Source of the DNA: UBA2421 sp964641895
GTDB lineage: Bacteria; Planctomycetota; Phycisphaerae; Tepidisphaerales; Tepidisphaeraceae
Length of the DNA stretch: 5,862 nt
Direction of reading: 5' to 3'
NCBI GenBank assembly: GCA_964641895.1
Contig: CAZXLA010000219.1
Location: 1 to 5,862 of the forward strand
The position numbers were made by a program, and so were the translations under genes. Each line of letters begins with the position of its first letter. Positions within the stretch are counted from its first letter, which is position 1. Below are positions 1 to 5,862 of this stretch, in pieces. Under the pieces are notes generated by a model that was given only the letters and a program-made list of their open reading frames with translations, was not told where the DNA came from and made no database searches.

Positions 1-658
1 CGATACGGGCGCTGGTGGCCAGCGTGAGTTTGAATGCATGCTCAGGGTTGAATTCTCGCTCGGCAAAATATTCCCAGTTGCGATTGGTCCGCTCGACGCT
101 TTCATTGCCGGCGGCAAACATCAGGCTCAGCTTGCCATCGCCTTTCATTTCGCCTCGGACGAGTTCGGTCATCTCCCACTTTTCAAGATCGCCCAGCTTG
201 GCCGATGCCGAATCAAACAGCGCCTCGGCCGAGCCGTACGTCGGGCCGGGCTGGTTGGTCCAGTTAATCGTGTCTTCGTGCCAATCATCGGCGGCGACGA
301 AATGGATGCGATGGATGCCGTTGTCGCTGCGATCCAGATCGTCTTCATAAACCGCCGAAAGCGTGGCGCGCCGGAGTTGTTCGGGTTCGAAGAACTTGGG
401 CAGATCGAACTGCAGATAAAACCGCGCGATGCCCGCCGTGCCGTCGGAGCCGACGAACAGCCCGCCGCGATTAGTGTTGCCGGCGTAGTTTTTGTCGGCG
501 AAGCCGGAGTTGACGCTTTCATCCTGCTTCACCGGCACGATCACGCTGGCCCCGCCCCACACCGAAGTTGCGGCGGCGAGAATGGCAGTGGCACAGGTCG
601 CCGGCCGGTGTGTGATGAGGCGGGTAATGAGTCGCGTGATGCGTGCTGATTGATTCAT
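1..658 (-). CDS. Secreted DNRLRE-domain (CBM96-like) protein, 3' part missing
   Basis: The frame is open from ATG (658-656) to the left edge, giving 219 residues with no stop, so the C-terminus lies outside the window. Residues 1-38 look like a signal peptide: a basic start with a repeated ITRL motif, then a hydrophobic stretch TCATAILAAATSVWGGA with a likely cleavage near residue 37. The rest matches the DNRLRE / CBM96-type beta-sandwich layout. It has an opening segment with N-Y-A-G and G-L-F-V-G (about 58-70), the F-Y-L-Q-F-D-L-P strand (80-87), the hallmark W-x-E-D-T-I-N-W-T-N-Q-P-G-P (126-139), W-E-M-T-E-L-V (161-167) and a closing F-x-x-R-E-F-N-P (about 198-205). Such modules are exported and are often attached to carbohydrate-active or adhesive proteins. 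Whether this is a lone module or the front of a larger protein cannot be seen. The start is supported by a GGGAGA Shine-Dalgarno six bases upstream. It is divergent from the plus-strand operon and may share its regulator. Confidence 0.85.
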   Translation of the reverse strand, partial: MNQSARITRLITRLITHRPATCATAILAAATSVWGGASVIVPVKQDESVNSGFADKNYAGNTNRGGLFVGSDGTAGIARFYLQFDLPKFFEPEQLRRATLSAVYEDDLDRSDNGIHRIHFVAADDWHEDTINWTNQPGPTYGSAEALFDSASAKLGDLEKWEMTELVRGEMKGDGKLSLMFAAGNESVERTNRNWEYFAEREFNPEHAFKLTLATSARI

Positions 659-664
659 GAAACG

Positions 665-670
665 TCTCCC
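665..670 (-). promoter_or_regulatory. Shine-Dalgarno of the DNRLRE gene
   Basis: On the minus strand these bases read GGGAGA, separated by six bases (CGTTTC) from the ATG at 658. This is a good ribosome-binding site and fixes the start of the divergent gene. Confidence 0.65.
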
Positions 671-729
671 GAGTGCCCCGGCTTCGTCGCGAACCCCCCG
701 CCACGCGGTGAAAATGGTTCGACATTCGA

Positions 730-802
730 TTTATCGGCCGTCGAATTGGTAAACCTTGAGCTATCGGACGTTTCTCATGGTTGTGCGGGCACGTCCGATA
801 AA
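730..802. promoter_or_regulatory. Operator-like array of three TTTATCGGACGT-type sites
   Basis: Three related 12-mers sit midway between the divergent genes. Site 1 (730-741, plus) reads TTTATCGGCCGT, site 2 (760-771, plus) reads GCTATCGGACGT, and site 3 (791-802, read on the minus strand) is TTTATCGGACGT. Sites 2 and 3 form a perfect 10-base inverted repeat (762-771 with 791-800) around a 19-base spacer. Sites 1 and 2 are direct repeats. Start-to-start spacing is 30 then 31 bases, close to three helical turns, as expected for a protein bound repeatedly on one face of DNA. An extra short palindrome, ATTCGA (724-729) with TCGAAT (741-746), brackets site 1. The array lies 67-72 bases from each start codon, so it could control both directions. 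No known regulator was recognised from the motif. An alternative is that sites 2 and 3 form an RNA hairpin. Confidence 0.5.
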
Positions 803-852
803 TCCACGGCGTTTCAGACACCTGAGATTCGCGTTTGCCAGCGGTGGACCGC

Positions 853-858
853 TATACT
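853..858 (+). promoter_or_regulatory. Candidate -10 box for the plus-strand operon
   Basis: TATACT differs from the sigma70 -10 consensus TATAAT at one position. It ends 10 bases before the ATG at 869, so transcription from it would begin at or a few bases before the start codon. No good -35 element lies 16-18 bases upstream; the nearest TTGCCA (835-840) leaves only a 12-base spacer. An activator at the upstream repeat array could compensate. Called on the box sequence and position only. Confidence 0.35.
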
Positions 859-868
859 CCCAGCCGTC

Positions 869-2113
869 ATGTCTTCGCGTTCCCTGGCGATTCTCGCTTC
901 GCTGGCGACGGTGTTTGTAATCGGTGGGATGGTTCTGGCCATTGCAGCGGTTCGCCCCGGCGGCCGTGCGTCTTCCACCGGCAACCCGCTGTCGCTCCGC
1001 AATGATTTCGCCGACAAGCTCGACCTCTTCGATTCCGCCGGCGCTTTCAACGCCGGCTCGCTGACGCGCGCGGTATTGATTAACTCGACCGACGGCGCCT
1101 ACCTGTCGCTGGCCGACACGCGTGAAAAGGCCTTCCCGCGGCAAGGGGTGTGGGTCAGCCCGATCGTCAAAACGGCTTTCGACTTTGAAGAACTCATGCC
1201 TTCGTACAACGCCTTCACGCCCAGCAATACCGGCGTGCGATTGCAGGCTCGTGTGCGCGACACGCATACCGGTGCGTGGTCGCCGTGGCTTTACTTTGGC
1301 CGATGGGGGCGGACGGTGATCGACGGGAAAGACGATCAAGTCGTCACCACGTTCGACGGCGGAACGGTGAAAACCGATGTGCTGCTGCTGACCAATCCCG
1401 CCGACGCATACCAGGTGCGCTTCTCGCTGCAAAGCCTCACCGCCGACGCTGCTGCCGCGCCGATCGTGCGGCGCATAGCCGTTTCATACAGCGGCCCCGT
1501 GGCCGATTCGGCCCAGCGCGCCCGTTTCCTCGCGCCGATCACCACACCAGTTCGAGGCGCCAAGGTTCTGGCGGTGCCGTTCATAGCGCAGGGCGACGCG
1601 CCGACGTCGATCATCGGCGACGTGTGCTCGCCCACCAGCCTGACCATGGTCGCCGCATACGGCGGCGCGGCGCGGCCGCTGAGCGAGAACGCGCTGGCCA
1701 TTTACGACGACGAGGCCGGCATCTTCGGAAACTGGAACCGCGCCGTGCAGCGCGCCGGCGAGCTCGGGCTGGATGCCTGGCTCACCCGATTTCGCAATTG
1801 GGATCAGGTGCGGGCCATGATCGCCATCAACCAGCCGGTGGTCGCCAGCATCCGATTTGAAAAAGGCGCGATGCCCAATAATCCGATTTATCAGGAAAAC
1901 GACGGCCACCTCATCGTCATCCGCGGCTTCAATGCCGACGGCGACGTGGTGGTCAACGATCCGGCCAGCCGGGCCAAGGGCAATAGTGTGGTATACAAAG
2001 CCTCGGAATTGGCTGCGGCGTGGTTTGGCGCAGGTGGAGTCGGTTACATTGTTCGGCCGCGCGGAGCGCCCCGAATACCCGGCGGAACGACGACAACACT
2101 TCCGTCAAATTAG
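869..2113 (+). CDS. Membrane-anchored C39-like cysteine peptidase
   Basis: This 414-residue protein has an N-terminal hydrophobic helix (about 5-28) acting as a signal anchor or uncleaved signal, so the rest should lie outside the cytoplasmic membrane. Residues about 60-210 look beta-rich, with W-V-S-P (95-98), P-S-Y-N-A-F-T-P (111-118) and W-S-P-W-L-Y-F-G-R-W (137-146), resembling the region before the peptidase in related C39-like proteins. Residues about 232-397 form a papain-like Peptidase_C39_2 domain. The predicted nucleophile is Cys253 in D-V-C-S-P-T-S, with His347 in N-D-G-H-L-I-V-I and Asp364 in V-V-N-D-P; Gln241 may serve the oxyanion hole. CSPTS replaces the more usual CGPT. The substrate is unknown: peptides, bacteriocin-type leaders or cell-wall peptides are all possible, and no ABC transporter domain is fused. 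The ATG at 869 is chosen because the helix follows at once; the frame stays open upstream to TTG 650, but that stretch is not protein-like and overlaps the divergent gene. It is the first gene of the operon, 27 bases before nagZ. Confidence 0.82.
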   Translation: MSSRSLAILASLATVFVIGGMVLAIAAVRPGGRASSTGNPLSLRNDFADKLDLFDSAGAFNAGSLTRAVLINSTDGAYLSLADTREKAFPRQGVWVSPIVKTAFDFEELMPSYNAFTPSNTGVRLQARVRDTHTGAWSPWLYFGRWGRTVIDGKDDQVVTTFDGGTVKTDVLLLTNPADAYQVRFSLQSLTADAAAAPIVRRIAVSYSGPVADSAQRARFLAPITTPVRGAKVLAVPFIAQGDAPTSIIGDVCSPTSLTMVAAYGGAARPLSENALAIYDDEAGIFGNWNRAVQRAGELGLDAWLTRFRNWDQVRAMIAINQPVVASIRFEKGAMPNNPIYQENDGHLIVIRGFNADGDVVVNDPASRAKGNSVVYKASELAAAWFGAGGVGYIVRPRGAPRIPGGTTTTLPSN

Positions 2114-2140
2114 CCTTGTAGCCTAAAGAAGCGTGGAGAG

Positions 2141-3256
2141 ATGGCAAAGCTCGATTTAGACATGTCCGTGGCCCGCCTGTTCGGGGTGGGGTTTCATGGA
2201 ACGCAGATCACCGACGACCTCATGTGGCTCATCGACCGCGGGGTGTCGATGATCGTCCTGTTCAAACGCAATATCGAATCGCCCGAACAGGTCGCCAAAC
2301 TCTGCGGCGAAATCAAACGCCGCGCCGGCCGGCCGGTGGCCATCGCCATCGATCAGGAAGGCGGCCGAGTCATGCGGCTACGCGGCAAGTTCACCGACAT
2401 CCCCAGCATGCGCGAAGTGGGCCGCACCAACGACGTCGATCTCGCCCGTCACGTCGGCATGGTGCTGGGAAAGGAGCTGCGCGCCGTCAATATTGATGTG
2501 AATTTTGCGCCGGTGATGGACGTCGACACCAACCCTTCCAACCCCGTCATCGGCGACCGCTCGTTCGGGCGATCGGCGCAGCTTGTCACCCGACTCGGCA
2601 CCGCCGTCATTGAAGGGTTGCAGTCGGCCGGCGTCGCCGCGTGCGCCAAACATTTTCCCGGTCACGGCGACACCCACACCGACAGCCACTACACCCTTCC
2701 CGTGCTCGATCATTCGCTCGAACGACTGGAGAAAGTCGAGCTTGTCCCCTTCGCCGCCGCCATCAAAGCCGGTGTAGCCTCGATCATGACCGCCCACGTC
2801 ATCTTCAAGGCGCTCGACCCTGACTTTCCCGCCACGATGAGCGACAAAGTCATCAAGCCCCTTTTACGCGAGCGGTTGAAGTTCGATCGCGTCGTGTTCA
2901 GTGACGACCTGGAGATGCGCGCCATCGCCGAGCACTACGGCGTGGAACAGGCCATCCTCCGGGGAATCGTCGCCGGTGTAGATGTATTCACGATCTGTCA
3001 CGATCACCCGCTTCAGCACCGCGCCATCGATCGACTGATTGACGCGGTGGAAAACGGTGAAGTGCCGCGCGAACTGATCGACAACGCCAACCGCCGGGTG
3101 ACCACACTGATCAACCAATACGCCCAACCCGCGCACGGCGGGGAAATCGGCGTGATCGGCTGCAACGACCACGTGACGGTGGCGTACGGCGTGCGCCAAC
3201 TCGCCGGCACCGTCGCGGGAACCGTCAAAGACCCGACAGAGTTTTTGCCTTCCTAG
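2141..3256 (+). CDS. nagZ: Beta-N-acetylhexosaminidase, NagZ type (GH3)
   Basis: This 371-residue enzyme is expected to cleave terminal beta-N-acetylglucosamine from muropeptides such as GlcNAc-anhydroMurNAc during peptidoglycan recycling. It has no signal peptide, which fits the cytoplasmic NagZ of Gram-negative bacteria. The GH3 TIM barrel is complete: I-D-Q-E-G-G-R-V (70-77), N-F-A-P-V-M-D-V (121-128), N-P-V-I-G-D-R-S-F-G (134-143), K-H-F-P-G-H-G-D-T (170-178) and F-S-D-D-L-E-M (253-259). Asp255 is the predicted nucleophile, and Asp181/His183 in the D-S-H motif form the acid/base dyad typical of NagZ. There is no second GH3 C-terminal domain; instead a tail of about 40 residues (331-371) follows the barrel. 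A GGAGAG lies directly against the ATG, and a weaker AAAGAAG (2125-2131) is better spaced. Met8 (2162) is a possible alternative start but has no ribosome-binding site. Activity on other beta-hexosaminides cannot be excluded. Confidence 0.93.
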   Translation: MAKLDLDMSVARLFGVGFHGTQITDDLMWLIDRGVSMIVLFKRNIESPEQVAKLCGEIKRRAGRPVAIAIDQEGGRVMRLRGKFTDIPSMREVGRTNDVDLARHVGMVLGKELRAVNIDVNFAPVMDVDTNPSNPVIGDRSFGRSAQLVTRLGTAVIEGLQSAGVAACAKHFPGHGDTHTDSHYTLPVLDHSLERLEKVELVPFAAAIKAGVASIMTAHVIFKALDPDFPATMSDKVIKPLLRERLKFDRVVFSDDLEMRAIAEHYGVEQAILRGIVAGVDVFTICHDHPLQHRAIDRLIDAVENGEVPRELIDNANRRVTTLINQYAQPAHGGEIGVIGCNDHVTVAYGVRQLAGTVAGTVKDPTEFLPS

Positions 3257-3257
3257 C

Positions 3258-3285
3258 TCCCTCGCCCGGTACTCCGGGAGAGGGA
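3258..3285 (+). repeat. Strong palindrome containing the symporter RBS
   Basis: The arms 3258-3269 (TCCCTCGCCCGG) and 3274-3285 (CCGGGAGAGGGA) pair at 11 of 12 positions around a TACT loop; the only mismatch is G3264 with A3279. The stem fills most of the 37-base gap between nagZ and the symporter. Its right arm includes the AGGGA that would serve as Shine-Dalgarno for the ATG at 3294. No T-run follows on either strand, so it is not a normal intrinsic terminator. The sequence resembles the CCCTCTCCCGG/CCGGGAGAGGG palindromes remembered as dispersed repeats in planctomycete and other GC-rich genomes; that resemblance is recollection, not a search. It may act as a translational control hairpin, an mRNA-stabilising stem or a REP-like element. 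Confidence 0.7.
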
Positions 3286-3293
3286 ATGAAAAC

Positions 3294-4889
3294 ATGCTCG
3301 CGTTCGCAACACTCGACTGGGCCATCCTCGCCATCTACTTCGCCGCCATGATTGCGGTGGGGCTGTGGCACTATCGCAAAAACGAATCGTCGGCGGAGTA
3401 TTTCCTGGCCGAACGGTCGATGCCTACCTGGCTGCTGGCGATTTCAATCGTCGGATCATCGCTCAGCGTGGCGACGTTCGTCGGCGCACCCGATTACGCT
3501 TACGCAAACGACCTCACCTACATCATCAACTTTTTCACAAGCACCATCGGCGCGGTGATCGTCGCGTTCGTCTTCGTGCCCCGCCTTTACGCCGCCGGGA
3601 CAATCACCGTTTACGGATACCTGTCCAAACGCTTCGGCGAAGAAGCGCGCATCGGCGCCGCGGTGGCGTTTTTGATCGGCCGATTCATGGCCTCCGGCTC
3701 ACGACTCTTTATGGCGGCGGCGCCGCTGTGCCTGCTGTTATTCGACGACCAATCGCCGTTCGACCACCCCGGTTCAATGATGCTCGCGGTGTGCCTCGTC
3801 GGCCTCGTCGGAACATTTTACACCGTGCTCGGCGGGATTCGCGCCGTCATCTGGGTCGACCTGATTCAATACATCATTGTGCTGGGCGCGGCGTTGCTCA
3901 CCGTCGGGATTCTGTTGAACAAACTCGGCCTCTCGGCGACGGAACTGTGGAATGCGCTGTCGGCGGCGGGGCCGGAGCGGAACATCGACAAGCTCCGAGT
4001 TTTTAACTTCTCGACCAACCCGGCCACAACCTTCACCGTGTGGGCATCGGTGTTTGGCGCCACATTTCTCACGATCGCCTCGCTGGCGCTCGATCAGGAC
4101 ATGGCCCAGCGGTTTCTCGTCGCCAAAAGTGCCGCCCGCGGAGCGGTGAGCGTGATTGCATCGCAACTGATCGCCATCGTCACCGTGATGCTGTTTCTGA
4201 TCATCGGCCTGCTGCTGTTCGTGTTTTACAAACGAAGTGACCTGACCGGCCTTTTCCCCGTTCCGCCGCCCAGTGATTCGCTGGCGCAGATTGTTTACCC
4301 GTGGTTCCTGCTCCGCGAATTGCCTCCGGTGTTGGCGGGGTTGGCGATCGCCGGCCTGTTTGCCGCGGCGCAGGGATCGATGGATTCGGCCATCAACGCC
4401 ATGGCATCGAGTGCGGTGGATGATGTGTATTACCCGCTGCGTAAGCTGCGCGGACACACCATCGATGCGAGCACCGATGCCGCCGCGCCCAAGTGGGCGG
4501 TGGCGCTGATCGGCGCGGTGATGACGCTGTTCGCGGTTTTCTGCATTTTTATTTACGACGCGAGAAGCCGCACATTTCTTGATTTCGCGCTGGGCATGCT
4601 CACGTTTTCGCTCGCCGGCCTTCTCGGCGTCTATTGCTGCGCGATCTTCACCCGCCGGGGCAACTCCGCCACGGTCATCGCGGCGCTGGTCGGTGGATTT
4701 GCCGCGGTGGTGCTGCTGCAGGATCGCATCTTCGGACCGATCACACAAAGCGTTATCGGGCGACCGATCAAACTGGCCTGGCCCTGGCACATGCCCATCG
4801 GCGCGATGGTGAGTTTTGGCATTTGCTGCATCGGATCACCTCAGCACGCTCGCCAACCAAGCGACGGCGCAGTACAACCCGCGCGATGA
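3294..4889 (+). CDS. Sodium:solute symporter (SSS/SLC5 family)
   Basis: This 531-residue inner-membrane protein should couple sodium entry to uptake of a small solute. About 12-13 hydrophobic helices can be read, the usual number for the family. Family marks are G-S-S-L-S-V-A-T-F-V-G-A-P (54-66) in the first core helix, Y-T-V-L-G-G-I-R-A-V-I-W-V-D (176-189), the signature loop-helix, D-Q-D-M-A-Q-R-F (267-274), and G-L-F-A-A-A-Q-G-S-M-D-S-A-I-N (354-368) followed by V-D-D-V-Y-Y-P, where the sodium-site helix lies in family members. The substrate cannot be told from sequence; sugars, amino sugars, sialic acid, carboxylates and inositol are all used by relatives. Position directly after nagZ favours a sugar or amino sugar. 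The start at 3294 follows AGGGA (3281-3285) with normal spacing; an ATG at 3286 is out of frame. The Shine-Dalgarno lies inside a palindrome, and the stop overlaps the next start as ATGA. Confidence 0.92.
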   Translation: MLAFATLDWAILAIYFAAMIAVGLWHYRKNESSAEYFLAERSMPTWLLAISIVGSSLSVATFVGAPDYAYANDLTYIINFFTSTIGAVIVAFVFVPRLYAAGTITVYGYLSKRFGEEARIGAAVAFLIGRFMASGSRLFMAAAPLCLLLFDDQSPFDHPGSMMLAVCLVGLVGTFYTVLGGIRAVIWVDLIQYIIVLGAALLTVGILLNKLGLSATELWNALSAAGPERNIDKLRVFNFSTNPATTFTVWASVFGATFLTIASLALDQDMAQRFLVAKSAARGAVSVIASQLIAIVTVMLFLIIGLLLFVFYKRSDLTGLFPVPPPSDSLAQIVYPWFLLRELPPVLAGLAIAGLFAAAQGSMDSAINAMASSAVDDVYYPLRKLRGHTIDASTDAAAPKWAVALIGAVMTLFAVFCIFIYDARSRTFLDFALGMLTFSLAGLLGVYCCAIFTRRGNSATVIAALVGGFAAVVLLQDRIFGPITQSVIGRPIKLAWPWHMPIGAMVSFGICCIGSPQHARQPSDGAVQPAR

Positions 4890-5862
4890 ACGAAGAACTG
4901 ATCCAGCCGAACCTGCATATCGCCATCGTCCACTTCCCCGTTGCGCTGCTGGTGCTCGGGGTGTTGATTGAGGCGTTCAGCTTTCTGGGCTGGCGTCGCT
5001 CGACCCTGCGCGGGGCGGCGCGGTGGATGATCCTGCTCGGGGCGATCTCGCTCGTGCCGACCGCCACCAGCGGCATCTACGCGCTGCACGACGTGCAACA
5101 GGAATCGTCGATCAACGCCACCGTGCGCGAACACCTGCGCGACCACATCATTTTCGCATCGATCGCCGGCGCGTTGGCGCTGCTTAGCTGCACGTTATGG
5201 ATCGGCGTAAGCGATCGTATGCGCCGCAACCTGCACATCCCGATCGTCATCCTGCTGCTGGCGGCGGGCGCGGCGATTACCGTGGCGGCGCATGTCGGCG
5301 GACACATGGCTTACGTACACGGGCTGGGCGTCAGCTCAACGCCGAATGCCGACGATCGACTCGATCAACAAGCCCCGACTCGCAGCGTCGGCATCGCCGG
5401 CATCAGCGAACAGATCGCGCCGTTCGTTCCGCCGTTGCAGACGCACATGATTCTCGCCGGCCTTGCCGCCGCGTTGGGTGTGGTGTCGATCGGCTTTTCC
5501 AGCCGCGCCATGATCGACCGCAGCGCGCCGATCGAACCGGTGGTTCGCCACGACAGCGACGCCATTGCCGCCGCGTTCACCAAGCCGCTGGCCGAGGTGG
5601 TGTTTGCCGAAGAGCGATCGACTCGCGCCGGGCCGGTGGTATTGCTGGCCGTAATCGCCGGCGCTCTGGCGGCGCTGGCCGGGTGGTGGTTTGCCGCCCA
5701 CGACAGCGGCATCTGGAAACCAGGAGAGCTTTGGAAATACGTCACCGACCGCAGCCTGAACGAAGGACGGTTGCTCACCCGGCGCACGGCGCACGTCGTC
5801 GCCGGAACGTTGATCGTTGTGTTGCCGCTGTTGTTGCTGGCCGTCTCACGCTTCCGCCCGCG
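4886..5862 (+). CDS. DUF2231-like multi-pass membrane protein, 3' end missing
   Basis: The frame opens at ATG 4886, overlapping the symporter stop by four bases (ATGA), and stays open to the right edge: 325 residues without a stop. The N-terminus L-H-I-A-I-V-H-F-P-V-A-L-L (10-22) and the later H-V-G-G-H-M-A-Y-V-H-G-L-G-V (136-149) are typical of DUF2231, a family of small membrane proteins of uncertain function. Hydrophobic segments lie near 10-33, 45-65, 88-107, 117-136, 187-205, 250-270 and 302-321. Histidines cluster at or near membrane ends (11, 16, 83, 87, 136, 140, 145, then 187, 272, 303), which would suit heme or metal binding, though this is inference. Residues 187-325 seem to repeat the first half. 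There is no clear Shine-Dalgarno, so translation is probably coupled to the symporter. The link to the amino-sugar genes is unclear. Total length and any C-terminal domain are unknown. Confidence 0.75.
   Translation, partial: MNEELIQPNLHIAIVHFPVALLVLGVLIEAFSFLGWRRSTLRGAARWMILLGAISLVPTATSGIYALHDVQQESSINATVREHLRDHIIFASIAGALALLSCTLWIGVSDRMRRNLHIPIVILLLAAGAAITVAAHVGGHMAYVHGLGVSSTPNADDRLDQQAPTRSVGIAGISEQIAPFVPPLQTHMILAGLAAALGVVSIGFSSRAMIDRSAPIEPVVRHDSDAIAAAFTKPLAEVVFAEERSTRAGPVVLLAVIAGALAALAGWWFAAHDSGIWKPGELWKYVTDRSLNEGRLLTRRTAHVVAGTLIVVLPLLLLAVSRFRP

Noticed and set aside
38..649. Open plus-strand frame of about 200 codons at the left edge
   Set aside because: It lies opposite the minus-strand gene, whose translation shows a signal peptide and a clear DNRLRE module. 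The plus frame shows no recognisable motif.
748..753. Minus-strand TTTACC as a -35 box for the DNRLRE gene
   Set aside because: No acceptable -10 hexamer lies 16-18 bases downstream on that strand; the better-looking GATAAA is too close.
835..858. TTGCCA with TATACT as a complete sigma70 promoter
   Set aside because: The 12-base spacer is too short for a normal promoter; only the -10-like box is retained as a weak call.
650..868. In-frame upstream extension of the C39-like gene to TTG 650
   Set aside because: The 73 added residues are not protein-like, would place the hydrophobic anchor internally, cover the repeat array and overlap the first codons of the divergent gene.
3258..3293. Intrinsic terminator between nagZ and the symporter
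   Set aside because: The stem is strong, but no T-run follows on either strand, and the ATG comes only eight bases after the stem.
3774..4790. Long minus-strand open frame (338 codons) across the symporter gene
   Set aside because: Its product is dominated by Arg, Gln, His and Asp with no membrane or domain pattern, as expected from the antisense of a GC-rich membrane-protein gene. The plus frame has strong family motifs.

Overview
The window is GC-rich, densely coding bacterial DNA. Gene content and style suggest a planctomycete-like bacterium, possibly of the Phycisphaerae: a secreted DNRLRE/CBM96-type protein, a membrane-anchored C39-like peptidase, a single-domain NagZ, an SLC5-like sodium/solute symporter and a DUF2231 membrane protein. 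That taxonomic guess is inference from memory, as there is no rRNA or marker gene here.

Layout. On the minus strand, a gene beginning at 658 runs off the left edge and encodes a secreted DNRLRE-domain protein. A roughly 210-base divergent intergenic region (659-868) follows. It holds a Shine-Dalgarno for the minus gene, three copies of a TTTATCGGACGT-like 12-mer spaced 30-31 bases apart, and a TATACT -10-like box 10 bases before the first plus-strand start codon. From 869 to the right edge, four plus-strand genes follow closely: a signal-anchored C39-like cysteine peptidase (869-2113), a beta-N-acetylhexosaminidase of the NagZ/GH3 family (2141-3256), a sodium:solute symporter (3294-4889), and a DUF2231-like multi-pass membrane protein (4886 to beyond the edge). 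The gaps are 27 bases, 37 bases and a 4-base ATGA overlap. No terminator is visible between them, so one operon is likely.

How the genes may work together. NagZ removes N-acetylglucosamine from cell-wall muropeptides or related glycans in the cytoplasm. The adjacent symporter could import the sugar substrate, and the anchored C39-like peptidase acts outside the cytoplasmic membrane. The coherent but unproven reading is salvage or remodelling of cell-wall amino sugars. The DUF2231 protein has no obvious place in this scheme and may be a redox or heme-linked membrane protein.

No tRNA, rRNA, CRISPR array, insertion sequence or phage gene was seen. The least explained parts are the operator-like array in the divergent promoter region, a strong palindrome that contains the symporter's ribosome-binding site, and an apparent internal duplication in the DUF2231 protein.
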